A stretch of 64,000 nt of DNA from Corythucha ciliata. Lineage: Eukaryota; Arthropoda; Insecta; Hemiptera; Tingidae. The position numbers were made by a program, and so were the translations under genes. Location: the NCBI GenBank assembly GCA_038030265.1, contig CM075937.1:6014001-6078000 (forward strand). Direction: 5' to 3'. A model generated the notes under the pieces. It did not search any database and was not told the origin of the DNA. It saw nothing but the letters and a program-made list of their open reading frames with translations. Shown here one piece after another: positions 31,969-42,345 of the stretch. How positions within the stretch are numbered: position 1 is the stretch's first letter; the number at the start of each line of letters is the position of its first letter.

Positions 31969-32219
31969 CAGTGGCGGATCTACGGGGTGCTGGGTTTTGG
32001 GGGTTTAAACCCCCCCTAAGCAGATGGCGTCCGCCAAAAATTTGTTGACAGTCATTCCAGAGATTTCTTCTAATACCCTGCGCATACCAAAGGGCGACTG
32101 TTGAAGGGGGATCTGCACAGAATGATGATTTCTCGACGAATGGGCGATCTCGTGTTGGTGAGGCCACCATTCATTGAAGGGGGGGGGGAGCACCAAAAAG
32201 CATAAATAGATGGGAAAAA

Positions 32220-32740
32220 ATGGATTTTAGGGGTTTCAAAGCGATGACTAGCGGCAAATATTGAGAACAAGCGATCATTTGTCACTTAAATTAGGAAAAA
32301 CACACCAATCAACATATCTGAAGGCAACTTCGCGGCCAAACCAGAGAAAAAACGCCTACTACAAATTCCTGTAGGTCTTTAAGGCAGGAGAAATTGAGAA
32401 TGCGTTCTAACGTGCTACTCTTTGGACCAGTATGCAGGAGAACGTAGAAAAAAAAAACACGCTAATATCAAATAGTGGCTTCTAGCGGTAGCAGAAAAGC
32501 GTTGATTCATAGAAGAAAACGAAAATCACTAATTCGTGGCTGAAAATGAAAAAAATCACTTATATGTATGTGACGAAAATTGAGAAAAAGCTGAAGTCCA
32601 TCGCTCACCTGGCTCAACAATTAATTTTTGAAAACGCAAAATTCGTGGTTTTCTCAAGGCCACAATAACAGGAAAAAGCGCATTTGAGAAAAATTACTAA
32701 TTCGCGGCTAAAACTGAGAAAATTTATTTATTTATTATTT
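32220..32740 (+). repeat. Degenerate ~30-bp repeat block 5 (plus orientation)
   Basis: Diverged units such as TTCGCGGCTAAAACTGAGAAAA near 32700 (split by variation) lie between the left end of the hAT-like element and the copia fragment. Confidence 0.75.
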
Positions 32741-33472
32741 ATTTTGTAAGTTTTCCAGCCTCCAAAAGCACAGCTTGTGGCGAGAGCTGGAGTTGATTGC
32801 AGAGTTGTTTCATTCTCAGGTTCGAAAATCACGTCCGCTGACGAGATAACGTGTCCATCGACGTGAACCCGAAAACCATCTCGTTCTCCGCAGTACCCAA
32901 CAAAAATGCCTTTCTGAGCTTTCGTTGACCACTTGGCCCTTCTTGGCTTGGGTACGTGGACGTAGCAGGTTGTGCCGAATGCCCTGAAATGTTGTATGGG
33001 TAATTGACAATTGACATTTTCCTGACCACAACTGTATGGGCGCTTTGCCAGGAACTGATGTCGGTACAGTTCGGTTGATTATGTGGCAAGCTGTGTTCAT
33101 GGCTTCTGCCCATAATCGCTTCGGCAAATTCTTTGCGTGTACCATAGTACGGGCGCTTTCGACGAGAGTTCTCATCTCTCTTTCGATCCCACCAACTTGT
33201 TCTGGGGTGTACGGCATCACTGTTCTCATTGTGATTCCGGATTCGCTCAAAATGCTTTTTACGGTACGATTGACGAATTCCGTACCCCCGTCGCTCATGA
33301 ATGTTTTCACGGTGATACCTGCATTTCTTGCTTCGGCAAGAAAAATGCGAATGCATTCAGGCACTTCGGTTTTCTGCTTCATGAAGAATACTCGCCGGAA
33401 CCGCGAATAGTCGTATTTGACTACAAAGGCAATACTTCGAACCACCGACGGATGCCTCTTCCATTGGTCCAC
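32741..33472 (-). pseudogene. Copia-type integrase, catalytic core and C-terminal part
   Basis: The integrase core is recognisable: the second Asp block SDGGTEFVN, then TPEQVGGIERE with the catalytic Glu but without the usual Asn, followed by LWAEAMNTACHIINR. After a frameshift near 33000, a second frame continues with AFGTTCYVHVPK, GIFVGYCGERDGFRV and ISSADVIF, the conserved region following the copia integrase. The sequence stops at about 32741 before any reverse transcriptase, so the element is truncated. Confidence 0.83.
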
Positions 33473-33791
33473 ACAGGTCGGCTAAGACTATTTCACCTGG
33501 GGATGTTGCTCTCTCTGTCCTCGGCTTGTAGGTCTTCCGGTGTTGTTTACCATATGGGCATCCCTTACAAAATTCTTTGTCATTGGCGAAGGGCAAAGAT
33601 CTGTCACGCAGTACGATCATCACGTGCCGCTTGTCTTGGTGAGCGAGACGTTCATGCCATTGTTGAAGACTCAAGTTTTTAACGGTCGTGACATGCGCTT
33701 CTGAAGAATTTGAAGGTGTGAGCACCTTCAAATTCAGCTCAAATAATCCATTTTTGAGCTTTCCGACGACAATAGGATTTCTTGCTTTCAT
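33357..33791 (-). pseudogene. Copia-type integrase N-terminal part
   Basis: It carries the GAG pre-integrase region (HERLAHQDKRHV, then CKGCPYGKQHRKTY as the zinc-binding His/Cys set) and the first catalytic Asp (VLADLCGPME). Frame changes near 33430 and 33810 separate it from the neighbours on both sides. Confidence 0.82.
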
Positions 33792-33823
33792 AAAAGCGCA
33801 TTTAGAACCATTGGCTTTGAAAG

Positions 33824-34312
33824 TTACTCCTTCTTAAGCGTTTGACTCACCGAGAGTAGGTTTTTACCGATGTCTGGTACGAACCATGCGTTATTTATTT
33901 CTACTGGGATCCTTTTTTGCCCTATTAGAGCTTCCATACGAATCATGCCTTCACCTAGTGCCTTAATTGTGGAGTTGTTGCCCACGGTCACTTCCACAGG
34001 TTGAGGAAACGGTCGATAAGACTCAAACCAGTCCTTGCAATGAGTCATGTGGTGGGAAGCACTACTATCAGCTATCCTATTCTGGTCGTTCGTTTTGGTT
34101 TCAGCCGAGAAACACAACAGACTTACGACGTTTGCCTTAGGTTTTGATTTCGATGGGCATTTAGCGGCAAAGTGGCCCACTTTGTCGCAAATGAAACATT
34201 TTATTTGATTTGTCTTCCCGACTTTTCCGTTTTTCTTGCTCCCTCCCTGCGGACGAGGTTTAGAAATGACTTGCATAGTGTAGTATTTAGAGCTACTTAA
34301 AAACACCAGCAC
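33824..34312 (-). pseudogene. Copia-type gag end and protease
   Basis: A CCHC zinc knuckle (CFICDKVGHFAAKCPSK) is followed by the protease active region IADSSASHHMTHCKDWF. Functional copia proteases have DSGAS there; here Gly is replaced by Ser. The upstream capsid part of gag is missing. Confidence 0.82.
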
Positions 34313-34466
34313 TTTTTAATAATAGCGACAATAATCGAATAATTATAATTATCTTTTTTTTACAATCAATCACAAACATGTGTCTCCTTGATGACATAGA
34401 CAACCTAGTACATTCCTCCTCAACTTCATTTAAACATATGGAAGTCCTTCAATCTTTCCGGTATTT

Positions 34467-34720
34467 TTACTTGACGACCACTTCTTGTGAATACCATCGG
34501 CATTCTTTCTTCGACGGTTGATTCACTCTTACATTGAATGGACGGATCTTCTGAAAACGATGATGATATTCAGTCATCAAATTTTCTGTCAAACCTTCAT
34601 CTTCCTTGTCAGATGCTGTAGACGAAGTTGACGCAACAGGTGGTGGTATTTGCTTGAAAAATGACGAGTTCCGGGTGATCGTGCAGTCTTTGTTAGCTGC
34701 AGTCACTCTGCCCGTCTAGA
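34467..34720 (-). pseudogene. Possible gypsy integrase C-terminal remnant
   Basis: A short frame with TITRNSSFFKQIP resembles the basic strand near the end of gypsy-type integrases, followed by a Ser/Thr-rich acidic linker. The match is short and other origins are possible. It lies between the copia fragment and the next 30-bp repeat block. Confidence 0.35.
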
Positions 34721-34739
34721 AATTGATGTCAAATGCTCA

Positions 34740-35640
34740 TTTGCAACTAAAACAAAGACAATTGAATATTTAATTCGTGGCTAATTTTGGCAGAAAGCGC
34801 TTATCAGCAGCTAAAATGGAGAAATACGCTACTTCTCGGCACAAGCAAGCGCTAGATTTCAAAGATACATTTGGTAATTCTGCTTGGCTAAAACTGATAC
34901 AAACGCCAATTCCCGGCAAAAGTTGGGAAATTGCGTGGATTCACGGCCAATATAACAAACGGCGCTCATTCGCGGAGCTGGAATAGAGATAAACGCAAAT
35001 TCACGGATTTTGTGAAAATCCTCCAGTTCGAAGCTGAAATTGAGTAAAAGCGGTGATTCAGGCGTGAAATTAATCAGTAATTCACGGTTAAAATTAGCAA
35101 ATAATGCTCAGCTAATACGAAGAAAACAAAACGCTAATTCTCTGCTAGAACTGAGGAAACGAGATAACTTGCGGCTAAAATGGTGATAAGCGCTAATTCG
35201 CATGACTAAGAAGTGAAGAAAAACGCTAAAATTAGAGGAATAAAACGTTAACTCGTGGCTAAAACTGAGACAAACCGCTAATTGCCGTCTAAAATGTAGA
35301 GGAAGAGCTCATTCGCTGTTAAAAAATCGCAGTGAATTTGCGGCTAAAGTGTGCAAGAAGCGCTTATTCTCCGCTGAAACGGAGAAAAAGGATAAATCGC
35401 GGATCAATTTGACAAAATCCACTAATTCACGTCTAAAATTGAGAAAATGGGATTCGCGTCTGAAATGAAGAAAAAAATTCGCGGCTAAAATTGAGAAAAA
35501 GCACTAAGATCGCGGCAAAAATTGGGAAAACCGCTAATTCAAGGTTAAATTTGAAAAAATAGCCAATTATTGGTATAGTATAGAGGCATGTTTGCGGCTG
35601 AAACTCAGGAAAAAAGAGAGAGATTCACGGTAGAACCCCT
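34740..35640 (+). repeat. Degenerate ~30-bp repeat block 6 (plus orientation)
   Basis: About 28 units; clear ones lie near 35250-35290 and 35480-35510 (GCGGCTAAAATTGAGAAAAAG). The block reaches to within about 30 bases of the right terminus of the hAT-like element. Confidence 0.82.
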
Positions 35641-35677
35641 CCCAAGTTAAAATCCTAGATCCGCCACTGATGCCCAG

Positions 35678-36562
35678 CGATCTATTAGTATCACGGGTGG
35701 ACTGTAGGATTTCTGGAAAGTTGGTGTCTTTGTTCAATAAAATATTGAAGTCCGACAGCGACATCCGATTTAAATTCTCGAAGAGCCGGGTTTCATCCGT
35801 TCTTAAATCTGCTATAAGCTGACTGGAGTTTCTCGCTCATAGGACTGATGACACCCACATTCCGTGTCTCCTCATTGCCGTTTCTTTTCAAGTTCCGTTT
35901 AATTTAATGCCGGAACAGCACAAATAGCAACCTTTGATAAAGGTGCCATGTTCGAATAAAGGAAGCAACCGAAAATCACAACCGATAAATTCAATACGAG
36001 TTCGCGCTAACTTGAAGTTTTTTGTTGCCATGCGTGGAATGTGGAAACAGATGCCATTCGCAAACCTTTTGATAAAACTGTTTACAAACATTTGTAAATG
36101 TTTGCAAACCCTGTTCGCGAACATTGTTTCCGAACGTTTGCGAACAATGCGCGTTCAGTGGACACGCGGCTTAATATGAACACTTTTTCTCAATTTCTGT
36201 TACTCAATTCTGGGACTCATAAATAGCGTTTGGCGTAGATCGGAACACTTTGAGACACTTTCACCCACCATGAGGATTTTCATGAGGATTTTTGGCAAAA
36301 ATTGCCAAAATATATAAATGGACGAAACCTCGTAGGTATATCAAGCTTCCTCGTCATGGGGAATCGGAAAATCGAAACAGATTTTCCATCGGGCGAGCCG
36401 ATGAAGGAGTTCTCCCTGTGATTCCTGGGGCGGGTTGCTGCACTATCGGCTCGTTTTCAGTGGCCTCTCGATGGTTCCCGTTGTCAGGGGCCCATTCAAT
36501 CGACAGCTCTGAAGTCTGTCGAAGAGTTTCACTGGGGGGTGGAACTTGAATCCTGTTATTAT
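35678..36562. other. Intergenic, with one copy of the CAGTGG hairpin family
   Basis: Sequence at 36080-36175 (GTTTGCAAACCCTGTTCGCG, then GCGCGTTCAGTGGACACGCG and GCTTAA) matches the right-hand ends of the hairpins at 28905-29165. No gene is supported in the rest. Confidence 0.5.
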
Positions 36563-36570
36563 CGACCGTA

Positions 36571-36572
<2 letters not shown>
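36563..36572 (+). repeat. Left target-site duplication of LINE E
   Basis: CGACCGTACC here, and CGACCGTACCTTT at 40167-40179; the trailing T bases are shared with the poly(T) run. Confidence 0.8.
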
Positions 36573-36607
<35 letters not shown>

Positions 36608-36675
36608 GGGGAGGGAAGCCCAGAGGAAACTATCTCCTACCAAACTCGACCTATAAGATCTATTGTGGTGTCCCC

Positions 36676-37055
36676 TCAGGTTGCCATCCTGGAGATGTCC
36701 TCCGGTTGAAGCACATCATTTCCAAGATGTAGAAAGCGTAACCGCCCCAGAGCCTGGCACTCACACAGTACGTGCTCTGCTGTTTCCACGGCCAGGTCGC
36801 AAAATCTGCAAATGTCCGTGTCAGACTTCTCCATTAGTCTGAGTGTATATCGAAGGGCACAATGTCCCGTTAGCAGTCCCACCAAGATTCTAAGGTCTCC
36901 TCGGCTCAGAGAGATCAGGCCCTTCTCCGATCGTCCCTTTGGAGTGACAAAGAGCTTGGCCTGCCTGAGACCTGGTTGTCTAACCCAGTGTTCACGATGC
37001 CTCTCGTCCAACCACGCCTGCACCTGCCTCTTCGTGAAGGACTTCGTGACCCCGA
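36676..37055 (-). pseudogene. LINE E RNase H C-terminal fragment
   Basis: It reads VQAWLDERHREHWVRQPGL, continuing to the finger CRFCDLAVETAEHVLCEC, as in LINE D. It begins abruptly at the inversion junction, so only the region downstream of RNase H remains. Confidence 0.85.
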
Positions 37056-37464
37056 GGGGTGGTTATGCGTTGACGCCGTGTATTTCATGGCGTCTTTTAA
37101 AAATACGGCACCATGCATTTTGGTGCAGCTAGCCACTGACCACCCAACTCCGACCTCCAGCCTTCCCGGCGTCTTTGACGCGCCGTGCTGTGGCATCCGC
37201 GGCACGGTTGGCGGCCCTGTTACGGAGAATTCTCTTAACAAATGGAGGAGGGGTATGGGCCGTGTAGTGGCGAGGGCACGGTCTTAAAAGAACTCGCTAC
37301 CAACCCAAGGCGTTATGCGATCCGTGCCGAACGGTGCGTGACACAGGGTGAGCTGTGTATTTAACGGAGCCTCAGGGATACCAGGCGACCTCCCTGAGTA
37401 TTAAGCCTTCCCACGACGTCATGCGGGGCTCTGCCGTGGGTGACTTTTATTTCCCTAGCTGCTC
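37056..37464 (+). promoter_or_regulatory. LINE E 5' untranslated region (putative internal promoter)
   Basis: A GC-rich leader of about 409 bases precedes ORF1. In twin-primed insertions the inner junction marks the 5' end of the copied RNA, so 37056 may be at or near the true transcript start. The promoter role is inferred from LINE biology only. Confidence 0.4.
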
Positions 37465-38754
37465 GTGGGACCGTTTATGGATCGCGACCGTTTTACATCG
37501 ACAAACCCAGGGTTCATAACCCTGGAGCAGGTTGAGGACGAGCTTCTCAGTAGTCCTAAGCCTGCTCAGCCCGGCACCGCAGGGATGACGGGGGAGACCA
37601 CCTCAATGGAGGTGGTTGAGCTCGAAACCGCCGGTGGTGTCGCTGAGGGAGCAGTCTCCCTCTCGGGTTCGCCGGTATCCGGCGTACCCGAATTACAAGC
37701 GGGTCAGGGAACGGTCTCCGAACCCGTCGATCCCGCAACAGCGGCGCCTGGAGACCAGGAGATCGCTGATTTTGACAAATACGTCTCTGGCCTGAACAGG
37801 GATCAGAGGCGACGCTTTTTGTGGCTGGTTCGGAAGAAGGGGGAGGAACCGGAAGCCGCCAGGGCGAGTGCTCTGCAGATGGTGGAGAAGAGGAAGAAGG
37901 GGAGAGCCTCTGCAGAGACGACTCCGGAGGGAGCCGTGAAAAAGAAGCGAAGGACGACTGCACAGGGTCCTTCGTACACCGGAGCGCTCAAGGGAAGGAA
38001 GCTTGGTGTGGTTCATAGAGACTACCCAGCAGTCCTCCTCTTGGACGACCAGCTTGAGGCCCTGGAAAGGAGCATTGAAGCTGCTATTGTTGCGCTGGAA
38101 CCTAAAGCTGGGGAGGTAGTGCCCCAGTTTGATGGTCTGGTGCGAAGGAGGGGATGGCTATCCATCACCTGCGAGGACGACGGGACGGCTGTTTGGTTAA
38201 AGTCGCTCGTTGAAAGTATCGTACCCTGGGAGGGGGCAAGGTTGAAGGTGGTTGAGGGGAGTGACCTGCCCAAGCCCAGGGTGGCGGTTGCATTTCTCCC
38301 GAAGTGCGCGGATCTGGGGAATGAGCAAGTCCTTCAGTTCCTCGTGCGCCAAAATCGGGGGTTAAATGTGGGACAGGGGAAGATACTGTCCAGGAGTGTG
38401 CCTCAGGGCACGCCGGCTTTGATGATGACCCTGCTCATCGATGAAGAGTCGGCGAAGATCCTGGAAAGGAATAATGTAGTCCACATCAGGTTCGGCAAGG
38501 GGACCATCCGGCCTAAGGCTCGGAAGGGGGAAGGATCATCCTCCGGCCCCCGGCAGCAGCCGATGGAGGTGGATCAGGTAGCCGCTGCTGTGCGGGGTCC
38601 CACCCCCGCACCACGGCAGGAAGAGCTATCTGTGGGAACAGCGGTTGGCGCCACGGCATCCGGGCAGTCAACGCAGGTAGCTCCCTCATATGCTAGGCCA
38701 TCGACTAGCAAGGCGGGGGAGAGAGGTGATAGAGTCGGACCAGCGGGGGGGTGA
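37465..38754 (+). CDS. LINE E ORF1 (DUF4780-like gag protein)
   Basis: A 429-residue open frame from an ATG at 37465, notably GC-rich. The N-terminal third is acidic and low in complexity; a basic KKRKGRA/KKKRR segment follows. Residues about 180-350 resemble the DUF4780 region found in insect retrotransposon proteins: RRRGWLSITCEDDGT, VPWEGARLKVV, DLPKPRVAVAFLP, VLQFLVRQNRGLN. No zinc knuckle is seen at the C-terminus. The protein probably coats element RNA. The frame is unbroken. Confidence 0.72.
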   Translation: MGPFMDRDRFTSTNPGFITLEQVEDELLSSPKPAQPGTAGMTGETTSMEVVELETAGGVAEGAVSLSGSPVSGVPELQAGQGTVSEPVDPATAAPGDQEIADFDKYVSGLNRDQRRRFLWLVRKKGEEPEAARASALQMVEKRKKGRASAETTPEGAVKKKRRTTAQGPSYTGALKGRKLGVVHRDYPAVLLLDDQLEALERSIEAAIVALEPKAGEVVPQFDGLVRRRGWLSITCEDDGTAVWLKSLVESIVPWEGARLKVVEGSDLPKPRVAVAFLPKCADLGNEQVLQFLVRQNRGLNVGQGKILSRSVPQGTPALMMTLLIDEESAKILERNNVVHIRFGKGTIRPKARKGEGSSSGPRQQPMEVDQVAAAVRGPTPAPRQEELSVGTAVGATASGQSTQVAPSYARPSTSKAGERGDRVGPAGG

Positions 38755-38856
38755 AAGAGTCCCGAAGGCGGCAGGTCGGGCACGGAAACCCCACCCTACT
38801 CCGAGTAAGGCGATGCTGAAGAAGCAATCGCGGAGTGGGGTACATAAGGGGAATAA

Positions 38857-40166
38857 GTGACCGCTACGGGGTTGCGCTTCCTCCAGGTGAATCTGCATCG
38901 TGCGGCAGCGGCGTCGGCCGTCTTGAGCAGGGTGTTCACTGGGGGAAGCTATGACGTCGCCATGGTTCAGGAGCCATGGGCATGGGAGAGGCAGGTCAAG
39001 GGCCTCTCTGCGACAGCAGGTAAGCTGGTTTACTGTAGGGATGAGGAGCGGCCACGAACTGCGCTGCTTCTAAGTCCCGCAGTGAAATTTTTAACTATGC
39101 CAGAATTTCTGTGCAGAGATTTGACAGCAGTCATCCTGGAAGCCAAGGATGAGGACCGGACCCGGAGGTGTGTGGTAGCTTCCGCGTACTTCCCGGGGGA
39201 CGCTGAGGTGACGCCGCCGGAGGAGCTTCAGCGTTTGGTCCTGTACTGCAGCGCGAGGAACCTGCAGCTGATTGTGGGTTGTGATGCGAATGCTCACCAT
39301 ACTATCTGGGGAAGTACAGATGTCAACGCCAGGGGTGAGTCATTCTTTCAATTTTTGATGACGCATGACCTGGTGGTGGTAAATCAGGGCTCGATCCCTA
39401 CTTTCGTGACAAGTGCGAGGAGTGAGGTCCTGGATGTTACTCTGACTAGCCAGTTTTTGGCCAATAGTGTCAGAGATTGGAAAGACATGTCAGAAACATC
39501 AATGTCTGACCATAGGCTGATTTCGTTTGAGGTCGAGTTTCCTAGGGTTAGAAGTACAGAGTATCGGAATCCCAAGAACGCGGATTGGGAGGTCTTTAAG
39601 GGGCATCTTGAACAGGAGTTGTCTGAGATGGACCTGGACATTCAGTGCCACGCCGATCTCGATAGGGCGGTGGAGGCGATAAATTCAGCGGTCCTCAGTG
39701 CGTATGAGGAAAGCTGTCCTGTTAAGGTGAAGAAGGGGAACAGGGAAGTCCCTTGGTGGAACAATGAGCTGGAGATGCTCAGAAGAGAAACGAGGAGGCT
39801 TTACAATAGGGCCAGATCACGTGGGGAGTGGGAGGCTTATAGGCACTCCCTCACGGAGTACAACAAGGCCCTTAGGAAAGCAAAGCGGGCCACGTGGAGG
39901 ACCTTCTGTGAGGGGATGGAGAATGTGTCCGTTATGGGCAGACTACAGAGGGTCCTGTCCAAAGAGAGCCCGGGCCAAATTGGTCTAATAAAAAAGGCAG
40001 ATGGGGCGTATACCGAGAGCGCTAAAGAGACCCTGGAGGTCCTCCTGCGAAGTCATTTTCCTGATTCCAGGGATGCAGGGGCCTCAGATGTTCAGGGCGA
40101 AGTGGTGGCTGACTGCCAGCCAGCAAATAATGCAATATGGAGCGCATCGGGGAAATTGTTTACGCC
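38857..40166 (+). pseudogene. LINE E ORF2, endonuclease only
   Basis: It begins LRFLQVNLHRAAAASA, as in R1/LOA-type endonucleases. It has VAMVQEPWAW (catalytic Glu), VASAYFPGD, LIVGCDANAHHTIWGS (Asp and Asn), RSEVLDVTL and MSDHRLISFEVE (final His). The linker toward the reverse transcriptase follows and ends at the target duplication after GKLFTPD. The first in-frame start-like codon is GTG, so the real translation start is unclear. Confidence 0.85.
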
Positions 40167-40179
40167 CGACCGTACCTTT
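40167..40179 (+). repeat. Right target-site duplication of LINE E
   Basis: CGACCGTACCTTT, partner of the copy at 36563. Confidence 0.8.
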
Positions 40180-40704
40180 ACAATATGCACACTTACACAC
40201 GTCATAACATCCTTTCGTCAGCCAGCTGCCAAAGCGAATTTGTATTCCTCCATGAAAAATAGATGTAGCTGTATTCATTGGGTTGGATAACTCTGAATTT
40301 ACCATTTACCCGGCCCGGAGTTCCATTGTCACTAAAATTCCCTAATAAAACGGCGAAACACCTCACTAGAGCGTGTGATATCAAGAACTCGCAACACACA
40401 ACTGTACAGCTTGTTGAGCATCTCTCACTGGAATTTCGATTGTTGCGTACAAACATGGTCGCGCAGGATATTGAGAGGAGTGGAAAAGTGTCATTTAGAG
40501 TCACGGATCATGGACATATCATGCGGTAAGGTATGGGGGGGGGGCAATGTTGTGCAAAATGAACACCGATTTCAAGTGATGCAGTACCATGTTGGGTACT
40601 ATGGGGAAAGTCCCCAGGTGGTTGAAAGAACTCGAAAACAGACAATTTATTTAACGATCTCTTCAGTTAGTTATGCTACAATTCATACCGATTAATCAAA
40701 CAAA
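40180..40704. other. Short intergenic region upstream of the protease gene
   Basis: No feature is recognised. It presumably contains the protease promoter; no clear TATA element stands out. Confidence 0.4.
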
Positions 40705-41857
40705 ATGTTGTTATGGCCCATCCTGATTTTGATCAGTGGAGCGACAGGGAAAAAGCCCGCGAATGACTGGAAAATAAAAATGTCCGAGCTACTCGACAAT
40801 AAAATCCTCGGTGGTCGAAGAGCTGAACCGGGTGAAGTCCCATGGGCGGTGAGTCTACGTTTCCGGAACCCGAAACTCGTTCCACCGTCGGGCCACTATT
40901 GCGGTGGCAGCGTCGTCACCACCCGCGTCGTCGTCACCGCGTGTCACTGTGCCGTGACGTCTATCAACGGTGTCATTAAACCTCACCCAATTCGTGACAA
41001 GATAATTCTAGCCGGCTCTCTTAAAAGCGATCCCAAAGCCGAAGGTACTCGACAAAAATTCGGGGAACCTTGTTCCGGAAGTTTCATTTCATTTAAATAG
41101 GCGCCCAGGTGAGACGCATCGGTAAAATGAAGTACCACCCGAAGTGCGAGAGAGATCCAATCGATGGTCGAGGGTGGAATTACGATTTCGCGTTCGCTGT
41201 GGTGGATAAACCGTTCAATTTCAATAAAATGTTACAGCCGCTACAACTTTACTCGGTTACACCGAGCGTCGCTCAAAGATACTTCAAGCAATTGATTTCC
41301 AACAAAATTTTGTGCCTAGCCTCAGGATTCGGCTTCACTGCAGAAATGAACGGCACGTACACCGATCTATCATTGGTGTGTCCAATTAACGATTTAAGCC
41401 CGTTCACGCAATTTTAATTATTTATTTGGGTATGTTTTAGGTACTCAAAACGATTAATCTCAACATCATAAACCAAAAAGTATGCACGAGACTTCTATGT
41501 GAAGACTCCGATGACTATTGCAATATTTCCATCAGCAAGAAAAAACACATATGTGCCATGTCACCATCAGGAGGTGATGTCTGCAAAGGTGACTCGGGAT
41601 CGGCTCTCGTCTGTGAAGGAAAAGCCGTCGGCCTGCTTAGCTGGGGTCCTCGTTGTGGCGAACAGAAGATGATGGTTCCATCGATGTACATGATGGTTCA
41701 TGAGAATGAGAATTTCTTCAATTTCGACAGCAAATTGTATTCGAAAGACTCGCCATCAAAGATCAGATCGTCTCAGACGGGAGCGGTTAACCACTTTACG
41801 AGACCGTCGCCGTACATTCTTCTGCTCCCGGTATTTTATTGTGTACTACATGCTTAA
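40705..41857 (+). CDS. Trypsin-like serine protease (S1 family)
   Basis: Three exons join in phase: 40705-41044, 41101-41375 and 41441-41857 (343 aa), with introns of 56 and 65 bp. A signal peptide (MLLWPILILISGATG) and short propeptide lead to KILGGRRAEPGEVPWAV, the activation site. The catalytic His is in VTACHCAV (TAAHC in most members, so an extra Cys). The Asp is in NYDFAFAV and the Ser in CKGDSGSALVC. The residue six before the active Ser is Asp, as in trypsins that cut after Lys/Arg. One Gly of GDSGGP is Ser. The C-terminus ends in a hydrophobic run (YILLLPVFYCVLHA), possibly a lipid anchor signal or membrane segment. It is likely secreted or surface-bound; substrate unknown. Confidence 0.88.
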
Positions 41858-42345
41858 CTGGAACCGACGATTTTAGACTTTTCATCGGTAAATGAGTTCT
41901 ACATCTCTGTTTTAATTGTAAAAATACACATTGTTACAGTTAAAATGTATTTATTAGTGTATTTTCAGTAACAAGCAAAGGACGGAAACGTTGATTTTTG
42001 CCAGGATGCAAATTTCGAGATTAACGTGATGAACTGCATCAACGTTGAGTTATTTTGGTTGTGCAGTTGGGAGGTGAATATCTTTCTAAATTACGGGAAT
42101 CGAGTAGATATAATTATGTAAAGCCGTTTCTTCCTCAGTCTAAAAAAAAAAAGTAAAATTTATTGAGGACGACCTAGTAATACAACCGTTTATAGCGTAG
42201 TGAGTATATTCCTGTTACGCAATAGTAAATGATGACAGTAAAAATACGCCTCTTTTCTTGCTTTTAAGGGTCAACTAGTGGACAAAAATATTTATTTATG
42301 TTCTATAATAGGTCGAATGAATTTGAGCTAGTTTATTAAGGCGAA
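41858..42345. other. Convergent 3' region between protease and TTC39 genes
   Basis: The two genes end toward each other here. Reading minus, AATAAA lies just after the TTC39 stop (about 42330). No other gene is seen. Confidence 0.45.

Larger units (their letters stand above)
31969..35669. mobile_element. hAT-like DNA element, non-autonomous, carrying repeats and retroelement fragments
   Basis: The ends are perfect 14-bp inverted repeats, CAGTGGCGGATCTA at 31969 and TAGATCCGCCACTG ending at 35669. They are flanked by ATGTCCAG (31961-31968) and ATGCCCAG (35670-35677), an 8-bp duplication with one mismatch. CAG-type ends and 8-bp duplications are hallmarks of hAT elements. Inside are two blocks of the 30-bp repeat, a copia fragment and a gypsy integrase remnant. 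No transposase is seen, so mobility would have needed one supplied elsewhere. Confidence 0.78.
36573..40166. mobile_element. LINE E, R1/LOA-like, with an inverted 5' part (twin priming)
   Basis: The left part (36573-37055) is minus strand: a 32-base poly(A) tail, 3' UTR and the C-terminus of the RNase H region. It is nearly identical to LINE D. At 37055/37056 the strand flips: 37056-40166 is plus strand and holds the 5' UTR, ORF1 and the endonuclease. A single duplication flanks the whole, so this is one insertion event with internal inversion. The reverse transcriptase and most of RNase H between the two parts are missing. Confidence 0.85.

Noticed and set aside
33036..33682. Plus-strand open frames opposite the copia fragment
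   Set aside because: Antisense shadows of the integrase coding region.
37556..38273. Minus-strand open frames of 135 and 107 codons
   Set aside because: Shadows of the GC-rich ORF1 on the plus strand.
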